Counted from the first letter of the stretch, positions 1-8,773 are shown. The stretch: DNA of 64,000 bases from G965220305 sp965220305 (GCA_965220305.1 OZ244817.1:2914001-2978000), one strand, 5' to 3'. The notes: a model not told the origin generated them from the sequence alone. Made by a program: numbers and translations.

Positions 1-1142
1 ACAGCCCGGTCTTTGAGGACTCGGGCCTGTTTATTCGCTCCGTGGGGGAAGGCACCGACATTGTTGAGAAGGAGATGTACGTCTTCGAGGACCGGGGCGG
101 CGATAGCCTGACCCTACGTCCCGAGGGCACCGCCCCTGTGTGCCGGGCCTACTTGGAACACGGGCTGCACAACCTGCCCCAGCCGGTCCGTATGTACTAC
201 TTCTGCCCGGTGTTCCGCTTCGAGCGTCCCCAGGCCGGCAGGTTCCGTCAGCACCATCAGTTTGGCATCGAGGCCATCGGCGATGCCGATCCTTCAGTCG
301 ATGCCGAAGTTATAGAATTGGCCTGGCAGTTCGTCACCTCCCTGGGCCTGCGGGAGATTGACCTGTTCGTCAACAGCATCGGCGACCTGGAATGTCGTCC
401 CGCTTATGTCAACGGTCTGAAGGAATACTACACGCAGCGGCAGAATCACCTTTGCCCCGAATGCCACAACCGGCTGGAGAGGAACCCGCTGCGCTTGTTG
501 GACTGCAAGGTCGAGACCTGCCGGGCCCTGGGCGAAGAAGCGCCCAGGTCGGTTGAGCACCTGTGCCAACCCTGCCAGGAGCATTGGGACAAGCTGACCA
601 ACTACCTGCACACCCTGGACATTCCCTTCCAGGTGGACCACCGCCTGGTGCGGGGCTTGGACTACTACACCCGCACGGTGTTTGAAATTCAGCCCCGGGA
701 GACTGGCGCCCAGTCTACAATCTGCGGCGGTGGCCGATATGACGGACTCATCCAGCAATTGGGGGGCCGTCCCACCCCCGGCATCGGCTTTGGCTCCGGT
801 ATTGAGCGTCTGGCCCTGAACCTGAAGCGCAGCGAAATTGCCGTCGCCGACGAACCCGCTCCCCATTACCTGGTCGCCCACGTGGGCGAGGCAGCCCGAG
901 AAGCCGCCCTGGATCTGGCCACGCGCATCCGCCGGACCGGGGTGGGGGCCATGCTGAGCAACGGCACCCGGGCGCTGCGGGGCCAGATGCGGCAGGCCAA
1001 CGCCCTGGGTATTCCCTACGTGGCCATTCTGGGTGACGACGAGATAGAGCGGGGCGAGGTGGTCCTGCGGGATATGGCCTCCTCCACCCAGGAGACCAAG
1101 CCCCTGGCGGACTTCCTGGAAGGCTTGCCAGAAGACCGCTAG
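1..1142 (+). CDS. hisS: Histidine--tRNA ligase (5' truncated by window edge)
   Basis: Class II aminoacyl-tRNA synthetase that charges tRNA-His in the cytoplasm. The reading frame is open from the first base, so the N-terminus (motif 1 region) lies outside the window. Visible are the motif 2 region (LRPEGTAP, then FRFERPQAGRFRQHHQFG), the HisRS-specific signatures GLDYYTRTVFEI and CGGGRYDGL, motif 3 (GIGFGSGIERL) and a C-terminal anticodon-binding domain ending with YVAILGDDEIERGEVVLRDM. An internal segment with several Cys (CPECHNRL, CKVETC, CQPC) is typical of bacterial HisRS. Family identity is certain; only the start is missing. Confidence 0.97.
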   Translation, partial: SPVFEDSGLFIRSVGEGTDIVEKEMYVFEDRGGDSLTLRPEGTAPVCRAYLEHGLHNLPQPVRMYYFCPVFRFERPQAGRFRQHHQFGIEAIGDADPSVDAEVIELAWQFVTSLGLREIDLFVNSIGDLECRPAYVNGLKEYYTQRQNHLCPECHNRLERNPLRLLDCKVETCRALGEEAPRSVEHLCQPCQEHWDKLTNYLHTLDIPFQVDHRLVRGLDYYTRTVFEIQPRETGAQSTICGGGRYDGLIQQLGGRPTPGIGFGSGIERLALNLKRSEIAVADEPAPHYLVAHVGEAAREAALDLATRIRRTGVGAMLSNGTRALRGQMRQANALGIPYVAILGDDEIERGEVVLRDMASSTQETKPLADFLEGLPEDR

Positions 1143-1233
1143 CGGCGGAGGCCCTCTGCCCCGGCTGTTGTAATGGAGTGCCCCGCTCTGGGCTATTGGG
1201 GGGTTGGGACTTCCATCCAGGGGCGTACCCGCA

Positions 1234-2121
1234 ATGACAAGAGTGCGGTTAGCCGGCATATTCGCACTTTTGGGGCTCTTGGGCGTGATTTCCAGTGTCT
1301 GGTGGGTGTGCGGAATCGACACTCCTTCCCCGCCTGGGGCCACTCCACCACCTACTCTTACAGCGCAACAACCCCATGTGCCAGGGCTTGGAACATCGGC
1401 TCCGTCTGGGGTCGGGGCGCCCTCCGGGAATAGCTCAACCCAGATAGCAGGTCAAGCTCCGCCAGTTCCACCTCTGCCGACCCCGGGGCATCGGCCAGCG
1501 CCTGCCCTGTCGCTTACGGGAGTACCGGGTCCGATTCATGGACTTCCCACTGTTGCCCTATCGGTAACTCCAATACGCCTGGATACACTGCCTACCCCTC
1601 TTCTTCCGCCGCCCTCCGTGACCGTTGCGCCTACCCCCATCCTTGTACCTACTCCCACGCTTCCCGCCACCCTTTCCCCAACGCCCACTCCGATCCCGGC
1701 ATTATCTGACATCACCATTATCCCGGAGCGCATGGATGTCCCGGCGGGAGGGTGGTTTGCCGTAGAGGTGGTGGTGCGGGCCGGCCCCAACCACGCCGTG
1801 GATACGGTGCAGGTCTACCTGGACTTCGACCCTGACAAGTTGGAGGCGCTGAAGATTCAGCCGGGGAACGCCCTGGAATACGAACTGCAAAACGGGTTAG
1901 ATAATGGGGCGGGAGAGGTGGACTGCGCCGCCGGTACCCTGGGAAGCCCGGTGGCCTGGCCCTTCACCTTCCTGACCGTCAACTTCCGGGCTCTGGAAAG
2001 ACTGGCGGAAGGCCCAACGACGATATTCTTGGCTGGCGCGGCTCCCCGCAGGACCAGAGCTATTCTGGCCGGTATGGACACCACCGGGTTGCTGACGTCT
2101 GCAACGGTAGTCCCCAAGTAG
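1234..2121 (+). CDS. Secreted Pro/Thr-rich protein with C-terminal cohesin-like domain
   Basis: The N-terminus (MTRVRLAGIFALLGLLGVIS) is a signal peptide or membrane anchor. About 130 residues of Pro/Thr/Ser-rich linker follow (runs such as PTPILVPTPTLPATLSPTPT). A globular C-terminal domain of about 140 residues starts at SDITIIPERMDVPAGGWFAV and contains VYLDFDPDKLEA and FTFLTVNFRAL, resembling the beta-sandwich of cohesin-type domains. ATG at 1234 is preferred over the upstream start at 1204 because it places the hydrophobic segment at the N-terminus. Probable role: surface-anchored or exported binding protein. No dockerin or enzymatic partner is visible nearby. The cohesin assignment is by pattern and moderately secure. 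Confidence 0.7.
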   Translation: MTRVRLAGIFALLGLLGVISSVWWVCGIDTPSPPGATPPPTLTAQQPHVPGLGTSAPSGVGAPSGNSSTQIAGQAPPVPPLPTPGHRPAPALSLTGVPGPIHGLPTVALSVTPIRLDTLPTPLLPPPSVTVAPTPILVPTPTLPATLSPTPTPIPALSDITIIPERMDVPAGGWFAVEVVVRAGPNHAVDTVQVYLDFDPDKLEALKIQPGNALEYELQNGLDNGAGEVDCAAGTLGSPVAWPFTFLTVNFRALERLAEGPTTIFLAGAAPRRTRAILAGMDTTGLLTSATVVPK

Positions 2122-2397
2122 TGGTTGACGCTGGCCCTGGTTGGCCGTTGAAGCAGCCCCCACATCCTTGCTACGTTCCCGTTCATGGCGAGCCTGTCGG
2201 ACCGGGATGCAACTCCGGCGAAGAACAATAAATAAACGCTGCTGACACTTGCCCGTTGACGCTGTGCCGCTCTTGTTAGAACATATGTACCACGATGTCG
2301 GCGGCGATTCGAGGCCGGGGCACCGGGCCCGCCGAATCGGGAGCAGCAATCAGCAATTGTTCTTATCTTTATTTTCGGACCAGGAGTTGATACCGTT

Positions 2398-2637
2398 ATG
2401 ATGAACCTGTTCTACCGGGGCTACGTGATTCACCAGGATATTCGTTCCATCTGTTACACCATCTACGACCGGCGTCCCCACCGGGAGGAACTGGCCATAG
2501 CCGCCGGCTCGGGAGAGGCGATGCGTTGGGTGGACCATCGGGTGGCAATGGCGACTCTGGCGTCGGAGCCAAGTCCGCAGAGGGCGCCCCTGCCTTGCTG
2601 GATGGAACAACCCCGGTCTTCCGTCGCCGCCTGGTAA
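2398..2637 (+). CDS. Small hypothetical protein (79 aa)
   Basis: I do not recognise this protein. The start is an ATG-ATG pair with an AGGAG Shine-Dalgarno about 11 nt upstream. The first 50 residues (MMNLFYRGYVIHQDIRSICY, then TIYDRRPHREEL) look protein-like; the C-terminal 25 residues are low quality. The gene is followed by a clean 9-bp stem terminator at 2671-2695. Isolated between the cohesin-like gene and a convergent flavin monooxygenase. The strong ribosome-binding site and terminator make it more likely real than not. Confidence 0.45.
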   Translation: MMNLFYRGYVIHQDIRSICYTIYDRRPHREELAIAAGSGEAMRWVDHRVAMATLASEPSPQRAPLPCWMEQPRSSVAAW

Positions 2638-2670
2638 CCGTTCTCAGCGCCCCCCAATTGTCAAAGAGAA

Positions 2671-2700
2671 GGCCCGCTGTTTTGGGCAGCGGGCCTTCTT
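2671..2700 (+). terminator. Intrinsic terminator between convergent genes
   Basis: Perfect 9-bp stem GGCCCGCTG (2671-2679) / CAGCGGGCC (2687-2695), 7-nt loop, followed by TTCTT. The upstream AAGAGAA gives a partial U-tract on the opposite strand, so it may also serve the minus-strand flavin monooxygenase gene. Confidence 0.75.
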
Positions 2701-2752
2701 GCATGTTTGGGTGCAGTGGCGCTGGCGCCGAGTTGGGGATTGCCGACGCTGC

Positions 2753-3889
2753 CTAGTCGTTACCGGCGGCGGAACTGGCCGCCGCCTGGTTGCGCTTCTC
2801 CTTCTCCTTGAAGTGGGGAATGACGTACTTGCCAAACAGGCGCAGGGAGTTCTTCACCTCCGCATCGGTGGCGGGACCCGCCTGGAAGATGGGCATAATC
2901 TCGTCGGCGCCGATGCGCTCGTAGTTCTCTACCACCTCAATGCACTGGTCGGGGGTGCCGACGCAGAAACGTCCGGTGGAAAGCACCTCTTCGGGGCTAA
3001 CGCCCTGGCGCATCTGGGGGTCCCACTCGAACCGGCGGACGTGGTGCCGGTAGCTCTCGGGCACGTTGGTGGTGTCCACCCCGGCCCAGCCCCGCTCGTA
3101 GTTGCGCAGGCGGATGTTGATATTCCAGGAGGCTATCTCCGCGCCCCGCTCCCGGCAGCGCTGCTCGTCCTCGTCGCAGAAACCGATGCTGGATACTACC
3201 ACCTTGTCGTTGATGAAGTCGCCCACTGGCTGGGCGTTCTTCAGGGCTTCCTTGTATAGGTTGATGCGGCGTTCCACCGCATCGTACTGGCCCAGAACGT
3301 TGCACAGGCAGCCGATGCCAAGTTCGCCGGCGCGTTGGAATGTGTCGTCCTGGCTGCAGGCCGACCACAGGGGCGGATGGGGCTTCTGCATGGGCTTGGG
3401 GATTACCTCCCGCTCCGGCACGTTGAAATACTTGCCCTGGTGGGAGTAGATTTCCTGGGTCCAAATCTTGGGCAGCATGGAGAGAGACTCTTCCCAGATG
3501 CCCCGGGTGTCCTCTAAGTCCACGCCGAAGGGGGTAATCTGGTAGGGGTTGCCGGAGCGCCCCACGCCCACGTCCACCCTGCCGCCGCTGAGCACGTCCA
3601 GGGTGGCGGTCTTAACGGCCACGTGCAGGGGGTGGTGCACCGGCAGCAGCACCACGCCGAAGCCCAGGCGCATGTTGGTGGTGTGTTGGCTGAGGGCGGC
3701 CAGCATCACCTCCGAGGCGCTGCAATGGGCCCACTCGGTGAGGAAGTGGTGCTCCACGAACCAAACGTGCTCGAAGCCCATCTCCTCGGCCAGGCGCACC
3801 TGGTCGATTATTTCCCGAATACGCTGATGTTCCGCTTCCGGCGTCGAGGGCCGGGGCACCTGAATCTCGTAAAACATGCCAAATTTCAT
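2753..3889 (-). CDS. LLM class flavin-dependent oxidoreductase (luciferase-like monooxygenase)
   Basis: Bacterial-luciferase-like TIM-barrel monooxygenase, 378 aa, expected to use reduced FMN/F420 and O2; the substrate is unknown. Evidence: N-terminal MKFGMFYEIQVPRP, the segment GFEHVWFVEHHFL, the barrel signature LGFGVVLLPVHHPLHVA, SGGRVDVGVGRSGNP, and a C-terminal segment FCVGTPDQCIEVVENYERIG found in F420/FMN-dependent members. A strong Shine-Dalgarno (AAGGAGG) precedes the ATG. Monocistronic, converging on the small gene at 2398. Expanded families of such enzymes are known from SAR202 Chloroflexota, where oxidation of recalcitrant organics has been proposed; that role is inference here. 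Confidence 0.93.
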   Translation of the reverse strand: MKFGMFYEIQVPRPSTPEAEHQRIREIIDQVRLAEEMGFEHVWFVEHHFLTEWAHCSASEVMLAALSQHTTNMRLGFGVVLLPVHHPLHVAVKTATLDVLSGGRVDVGVGRSGNPYQITPFGVDLEDTRGIWEESLSMLPKIWTQEIYSHQGKYFNVPEREVIPKPMQKPHPPLWSACSQDDTFQRAGELGIGCLCNVLGQYDAVERRINLYKEALKNAQPVGDFINDKVVVSSIGFCDEDEQRCRERGAEIASWNINIRLRNYERGWAGVDTTNVPESYRHHVRRFEWDPQMRQGVSPEEVLSTGRFCVGTPDQCIEVVENYERIGADEIMPIFQAGPATDAEVKNSLRLFGKYVIPHFKEKEKRNQAAASSAAGND

Positions 3890-4166
3890 GCCTTGGTTCC
3901 TCCTTTTTCCATGCTGGCGCCACCGCCCCGGTTAGCGGGCCAAAGGCAGGGAGATGGCGTTGCCCGGTATTCTAGGCAGGGGCCAAGGGGGTGTCAAATG
4001 CGTATAAAGTTTGGGACAACGGCCCTTGACCGTTATAGCGGGAGAAACCGGGTCAGACAGTCCGGTAGTATCATGGATTTTGAACCATCATCGCCCGGCC
4101 CAAGAGAGATGAAGCGGCTGGGCTGCGCCGGGGATAACTTGTGCTCGGGAAGGAAGAATAAGGGCT

Positions 4167-4988
4167 TTGGGGCCGGGACCCCTGGCCCTGTCCGCGGGAG
4201 CCGAGCCGACAAGACGAAACCGGGAGGGCCGCCAAATTTCTAGTCCGCACGAAGCAGGTAGAGCCTGGCTTACCGGGGCCCCCGGCAAGGCCATTAGCTA
4301 CTCCCGCGTGGTGGACCTGAGCCACGACATCCACCCGGGCATTCCCCGCTGGCCCGGCGACCCGCCGGTGGAATTCTGGGAAGCGGCCACCTTTGAGCGG
4401 GAAGGCTACTACCTGCGCCGTCTATCTATGGGCGAGCACAGCGGCACCCACATGAACGCCCCCAACAGCTTCTACCCGGCGGGGGTTGGCATCGACGCCT
4501 ATCCTGCCGAGTCGCTGGCGCGGCCTGCCGTGGTAATTGACCTGCCGGAATGGGCCAGGGACGCCGCCGACTATGCCCTGGCCCCGGATGATGTCCTGGC
4601 CTGGGAGAGGGCTTGGGGCCCGGTCCCCTTCGGCTCACTGGCGCTGCTGCGGACCAACTGGTCCAGGTACTGGAATACGTCCGACGCCTACCTGGGCTTG
4701 GATGAAGCCGGGACGCCCCACTACCCCGGATTCGGGTTGGATACGGTCCACTTTCTTTTGCGCCATCGGTCCATCGGCGGAGTGGGGATAGATGCCCCCG
4801 GCGTGGACCCGGGAACGGACACCGGCTTCACCATCAACCGCGCGGTACTGGAACAACCCCGAATCGTGTTGGAAAACCTGACCAACCTTAACCAACTGCC
4901 TCCCGCAGGCGCTACCCTGGTAATCGGCAGATTGCGGCTGCGGGCGGGCAGCGGCTCCCCGGTGTCGGTGCTGGCCTTCGTTCCGTGA
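4167..4988 (+). CDS. Cyclase family protein (kynurenine formamidase/isatin hydrolase-like)
   Basis: Metal-dependent amidohydrolase-like fold of the cyclase/kynurenine formamidase family (PF04199 type). Diagnostic pieces are VVDLSHDIHPGIPRWPGDPP near the N-terminus, the metal-binding motif HSGTHMNAP at about 4437, and GVGIDAPGVDPGTDTGFTIN near the C-terminus. The canonical motif is HxGTHxDxP; here Asp is replaced by Asn, so metal binding may differ. The TTG start at 4167 gives an implausible 47-residue leader; the real start may be GTG 4308 (226 aa). It converges on the GlcG-like gene with a 9-nt gap. Substrate unknown. Confidence 0.85.
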   Translation: MGPGPLALSAGAEPTRRNREGRQISSPHEAGRAWLTGAPGKAISYSRVVDLSHDIHPGIPRWPGDPPVEFWEAATFEREGYYLRRLSMGEHSGTHMNAPNSFYPAGVGIDAYPAESLARPAVVIDLPEWARDAADYALAPDDVLAWERAWGPVPFGSLALLRTNWSRYWNTSDAYLGLDEAGTPHYPGFGLDTVHFLLRHRSIGGVGIDAPGVDPGTDTGFTINRAVLEQPRIVLENLTNLNQLPPAGATLVIGRLRLRAGSGSPVSVLAFVP

Positions 4989-4997
4989 AGGGCGGGG

Positions 4998-5393
4998 CTA
5001 GATTTTGGCGATACCGGCCCTGGCGCAGTCCTCGTCTTCCTGGCTGGTGCCTCCGCCGACGCCGCAAGCGCCTTCCACCACCCCGTCGCGGATGATGGGC
5101 ACTCCGCCCTGGCCCATAATCATGTGACCGCCTTCGGCGATGGCAATGCCCCGAGGCGTGGGCTGGTCGGCCCGTTCCTGCAACTCGCCGCTGGTCCGGC
5201 CAAAGGCCGCCGAGGCCACCGCCTTGCCCTGGGAACCGTAGACGCCGGCCCAGATGGCCCCGTCCATTCGGTTGAAGGCGATGAGCCGCCCGCCGGCGTC
5301 GCAAACGGCCACGTTAACTTTGATGTTGAGCTCCTGGGCGTGGGCAATGGCTCCTTCCAGTATGCGGTTCGCTTCTGCTAGGTTAAGGGCCAT
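4998..5393 (-). CDS. GlcG/HbpS family heme-binding-like protein
   Basis: 131-aa protein of the GlcG/HbpS (DUF336) family. Members bind heme or cobalamin or are accessory to glycolate and diol metabolism. Evidence: ALNLAEANRILEGAIAHAQE, the conserved segment VAVCDAGGRLIAFNRMDGA, and the Gly-rich C-terminus (GGVPIIRDGVVEGACGVGGG). Length is normal for the family. It is convergent with the cyclase-family gene. The specific ligand cannot be told from sequence. Confidence 0.9.
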   Translation of the reverse strand: MALNLAEANRILEGAIAHAQELNIKVNVAVCDAGGRLIAFNRMDGAIWAGVYGSQGKAVASAAFGRTSGELQERADQPTPRGIAIAEGGHMIMGQGGVPIIRDGVVEGACGVGGGTSQEDEDCARAGIAKI

Positions 5394-5619
5394 GAGATAC
5401 CTCCTCGTCGTTTGGGAAGGCCGGCGGCGTCACGCGCGTCGGGCTACAATTAGTGCCCAGCCCAGGCCGTAGGGTTACTTGTCTTAGCGGCCTGGTCAAG
5501 GCAGAGTCTTGGGCTGCGGCCCGCCCATCCTGGGTGGACGGCGTTAAACCTCCGGCTTTGCCACGCAATTGATGTTCGCGGCTGGCTCATTCTACTGCAA
5601 GGAAGCCATTGCGCCAACC

Positions 5620-5733
5620 AGGGTCTTTCAGTTGTCACCCTGAGCGAAGCGAAGGGTCCAAAATCCTGCCCATTCCAACCACTTTGTCGCCGAAAGACTT
5701 TAGATTCTTCGCCTTCGGCTCAGAATGACATTG
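5620..5733. repeat. Interspersed palindromic repeat, module B copy 1
   Basis: Lies in the 467-nt gene-free gap 5394-5860. Left arm CAGGGTCTTTCAGTTGTC followed by CCTGAGCGAAGCGAAGGGTC; right arm CTTTAGATTCTTCGCCTTCG followed by GCTCAGAATGACA. The arms are imperfect inverted copies of one another and recur at 8.4, 43.0, 61.3 and 63.7 kb. No coding potential. The rest of the gap shows nothing I can identify. Confidence 0.75.
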
Positions 5734-5860
5734 TAGACAGGTGGTTGCTGCACCGTGTCAGCATGACAATGGAAAGACCCTATTGCGCCAACTCCATGAT
5801 GTGGCGCCGCCAGTTTCGATGGTATACTGCTTGGGGCCTCTCAAGCCCCTCGGAGGCGCA

Positions 5861-6676
5861 ATGCTGACCAAGCGGATTATTCCCTGCCTGGACGTGGATG
5901 CCGGACGCGTCGTCAAGGGCGCCAGCTTCGTTAATCTGCGGGATGCCGGGGACCCGGCAGAGCTGGCGGCCCTCTACGACCGGGAGGGCGGCGACGAGTT
6001 GGTGTTCCTGGATATTACCGCCAGTTCCGACTCCCGGGACACCATGGTCCACGTGGTGGAGCAGGTGTCGGAGCAGGTATTCATACCCCTGACCGTCGGC
6101 GGTGGTATTCGCAGCATTGAGGATATGCGTCGGATGCTGAATGCCGGGGCGGACAAGGTCTCGGTAAATACCGCCGCCATCAACAACCCCAGCCTGGTCG
6201 GCCAGGGAGCCACCCAGTTCGGCAACCAGTGCATCGTGGTTGCCATCGACGCCAAGCGGGTCACCGCGCCGCCCTCCGAAGACACCGTTGCCTCCGGCGA
6301 CCTGGCCCTGGAAGAGGGTTCCGGCTGGGAGGTCTACACCCACGGCGGGCGCACCCCCACCGGGCTGGATGCCGTGAAGTGGTCCGTCCGGGCCGTGGAG
6401 TTGGGCGCCGGGGAGATTCTGCTGACCAGCATGGACGCCGACGGCCAACTGTCCGGGTATGACCTGGGCCTGACCCGGGCCATCTCCGAAGCGGTGCCGG
6501 TGCCGGTCATCGCCAGCGGGGGCGCGGGCAACCTGGACCACCTTTACGACGCTTTTTCCGATGGCCGGGCCGATGCGGTGCTGGCCGCCAGCATCTTTCA
6601 CTTCGGCATCTACTCCATCCAAGAGGCCAAGGAATACCTGGAGAGCCGGGGCGTCCCGATGCGGCGCCAAAGTTGA
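5861..6676 (+). CDS. hisF: Imidazole glycerol phosphate synthase subunit HisF
   Basis: Cyclase subunit of IGP synthase; with HisH it converts PRFAR plus ammonia to IGP and AICAR in histidine biosynthesis. 271 aa (beta/alpha)8 barrel. Evidence: MLTKRIIPCLDVDAGRVVKG with the catalytic Asp of CLDVD, VGGGIRSIEDM, GADKVSVNTAA, the second catalytic Asp in LLTSMDADG, and VIASGGAGN. ATG 5861 is chosen because it gives the canonical N-terminus, although the frame is open upstream. An insertion after VVAIDAKR (about 20 residues, TAPPSEDTVASGDLALEEG) makes it longer than typical HisF. hisH is not in the window. Confidence 0.97.
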   Translation: MLTKRIIPCLDVDAGRVVKGASFVNLRDAGDPAELAALYDREGGDELVFLDITASSDSRDTMVHVVEQVSEQVFIPLTVGGGIRSIEDMRRMLNAGADKVSVNTAAINNPSLVGQGATQFGNQCIVVAIDAKRVTAPPSEDTVASGDLALEEGSGWEVYTHGGRTPTGLDAVKWSVRAVELGAGEILLTSMDADGQLSGYDLGLTRAISEAVPVPVIASGGAGNLDHLYDAFSDGRADAVLAASIFHFGIYSIQEAKEYLESRGVPMRRQS

Positions 6677-6796
6677 CCCGCCGGGGCGTTGTCTATCAAC
6701 CGCCCTAGCTGGACCGGCCACCAATTCCAGAAAGCTCGAAAATACAAGCGGGCTCGACTCGCCTAGAATTCTGACAGGGAGACCAAATTATAGCCT

Positions 6797-7489
6797 ATGA
6801 CTGTGACCAAGGTTGTCATCTTCGATATGTTCAACACCCTGGCGCAGGACCACCCCCACCAGTGGGACGTTACCCTCGCATCCATCATCCGAGAGCAGCA
6901 GTTGGACACCGGACTGGAAGTGTTCAAGGACGAATGGCAGTCCCAGGGGCGGGTGTTCCAACGGGACCGCGTCCAGACGGACCGGCCCTTTATTTCCTAC
7001 TTTGAGGGGTGGCGCGACGCCTTTGAGCGCACCTATAGCGTCCTGGGACTCCGGGGAGACCCGGACGCCGCGTCCCGCAAGTCCATCCACGACCTGGGAA
7101 TTCGCCCCCTCTTCGACGAGGCCGCCGAGGCCCTGCAGACGGTACAGCAAAGGTGGCGGACGGCGGTGCTGTCCAATGCCGACGACGATTTCCTGCTGCC
7201 GGCGCTGGCGGCAGCAGGGCTGCAATTTGAAACTGTGCTCTCTTCCGAGCAGGCCCGTTGCTACAAGCCCAACGCTGGACTGTACCAGGAACTGCTGCGC
7301 CGCTTGAACATCAGCCCTGCCGAGGGGGTCTACGTGGGCGACCGCCAGTACGAGGATATTCAGGGGGCCGGCCAGGTGGGCCTCCGCACTATGTGGGTCA
7401 ACCGCTCCGGCAATGCCCTGGACCCCAACCTGCCCGCTCCCGACATGGAAATACGCAGCCTGCTGGAAATCCCCCAGCGGCTGGGCTAA
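6797..7489 (+). CDS. HAD-superfamily hydrolase in the histidine cluster
   Basis: 230-aa haloacid-dehalogenase-like hydrolase. Motif I is VVIFDMFNTL with nucleophile Asp10; the usual second Asp at +2 is Phe12, as in dehalogenase-type rather than typical phosphatase HADs. Motif II region is AVLSNADDDF, motif III Lys lies near ARCYKPNAGLY, and motif IV is GDRQYEDIQGA. A helical cap lies between motifs I and II. It sits between hisF and hisIE, 25 nt before hisIE and in the same direction, so a role as the missing histidinol-phosphatase is tempting, but the absent +2 Asp argues for caution. Confidence 0.88.
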   Translation: MTVTKVVIFDMFNTLAQDHPHQWDVTLASIIREQQLDTGLEVFKDEWQSQGRVFQRDRVQTDRPFISYFEGWRDAFERTYSVLGLRGDPDAASRKSIHDLGIRPLFDEAAEALQTVQQRWRTAVLSNADDDFLLPALAAAGLQFETVLSSEQARCYKPNAGLYQELLRRLNISPAEGVYVGDRQYEDIQGAGQVGLRTMWVNRSGNALDPNLPAPDMEIRSLLEIPQRLG

Positions 7490-7514
7490 CAGTCAACTTG
7501 GAGGACTAGGAAGC

Positions 7515-8138
7515 ATGAAGGTTAAGCTGAATGACAAGGGCCTGGTGCCCGCGATAGCCCAGGATGTCAACACCGGACAGGTGCTGATGTTGGGCTACAT
7601 GAACCCCGGCTCGCTGAAGCGTACCGTGGAGGGGGAGCAGGTCTGGTTTTACAGCCGCAGCCAGGAAGACCTGTGGCACAAGGGAGAGGTCTCCGGCAAC
7701 TACCTGAACTTGCGCGAAGCCTGGATCGATTGCGACGCCGACACCATTCTGCTGAAAGTCCAGCCCGATGGACCCACCTGCCATACCGGGGAAGTCTCCT
7801 GCTTCTTCAACAAGATGGACGAGCTTCCCGAGGACTACGAGGTAACGGAATCGGGCCCCGGAGTATTGGACGAACTGTTCGCCGTCATCCAGGACCGGCA
7901 GCGGGAGATGCCCGAGGGCAGCTACACCGCCCAGTTGCTCCAGGAAGGCGTGGCGCGGGTGGCCCAGAAGGTGATTGAAGAAGCCGGGGAGACCGCAATA
8001 GCCGCCGTCCAGGAAGACCAGGAGCACCTGCCCAAGGAGGTGGCCGACATCCTGTACCACGTCATGGTGCTGCTGGCGGCCTCGGGGGTCAAACCCTCGG
8101 CGGTGTGGGAAGAGCTGCGGCAAAGGCGGGGTGGATAG
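7515..8138 (+). CDS. hisIE: Bifunctional phosphoribosyl-AMP cyclohydrolase / phosphoribosyl-ATP pyrophosphatase
   Basis: Catalyses the second and third steps of histidine biosynthesis. The N-terminal HisI domain carries LWHKGEVSGN, the metal-binding WIDCDADT and CHTGEVSCFF. The C-terminal HisE domain, from about residue 115, carries VLDELFAVIQDRQREMPEGS and the MazG-like motif VIEEAGETAIAA followed by EVADILYHVMVLL. Length 207 aa is typical of fused HisIE. ATG 7515 follows GGAGG; the frame is open upstream but overlaps the HAD gene. Probably co-transcribed with hisF and the HAD gene. Confidence 0.96.
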   Translation: MKVKLNDKGLVPAIAQDVNTGQVLMLGYMNPGSLKRTVEGEQVWFYSRSQEDLWHKGEVSGNYLNLREAWIDCDADTILLKVQPDGPTCHTGEVSCFFNKMDELPEDYEVTESGPGVLDELFAVIQDRQREMPEGSYTAQLLQEGVARVAQKVIEEAGETAIAAVQEDQEHLPKEVADILYHVMVLLAASGVKPSAVWEELRQRRGG

Positions 8139-8392
8139 TTTTCCAGGGTCTGTTGGCCGGGGAAGCCCGCCCCGCCAGCGGGAGGATTCTTGGGCCGGTG
8201 GGCGGTTCGCGCCGCGCCGACCGGCTCTATAAGCCCCTACTTCCGCTGCTTGATTTGCAACCGCGCCTGCGCTTGACCGCGCTGCCCCATCAGGGCCCCG
8301 GACCGAATACTGTCCTGAGTAATATATTGCCGCCTCTAATATTTTCTCAGGGCCTTTTCATTCTCGCCTCACCTGGTCATCCCGCCCTTTTC

Positions 8393-8506
8393 TGTCATTC
8401 TGAGCAGAGCGAAGAATCTAAAGTTCTTGCCCACATGGCTCGTCTCGGTACTCGGACGAGGTCCCGGATGAAGGATTTCAGACTCTTCGCTTCGCGCAGA
8501 ATGACA
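8393..8506. repeat. Interspersed palindromic repeat, module B copy 2
   Basis: Left arm TGTCATTCTGAGCAGAGCGA then AGAATCTAAA; right arm ACTCTTCGCTTCGCGCAGAA then TGACA, forming an imperfect long inverted repeat. It occupies the middle of the 635-nt gap between hisIE and the binding-protein gene; the rest of that gap shows no gene. A 158-codon open frame across it has no coding character. Confidence 0.75.
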
Positions 8507-8773
8507 TTTGCCGAAAATGAAAAGGCCCTATTTCCTGGTGGGCCCATTGACATCTCAATGCTTGGAGAGTATACATGGTAGGTCGCCTTGTGCGGCTAAA
8601 TATTTATGTGCCTAGTGTGATGCTGGGCAAAGGGCGGTAATTCGTTAAATAGTTATCGAACATCGTTGGTTTGTTGCAGTTCTATTGGCGAGAGCGGCAA
8701 AGTCTCTAACGTTATCGTCCCACGGTTTCAGTGCACTTAAACTTCGGCTATTTTGGAGTCTGGAGGTACGACC

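Noticed and set aside
294..1343. Long open frame on the minus strand opposite hisS
   Set aside because: It is a GC-rich antisense shadow of hisS with no recognisable protein features. The same reasoning removes the long antisense frames at 5780-6724, 9026-10048, 19464-20675, 40973-42175, 53725-54699 and others.
8105..8581. 158-codon open frame downstream of hisIE
   Set aside because: It runs through a module B repeat, lacks a ribosome-binding site and has no protein-like composition.
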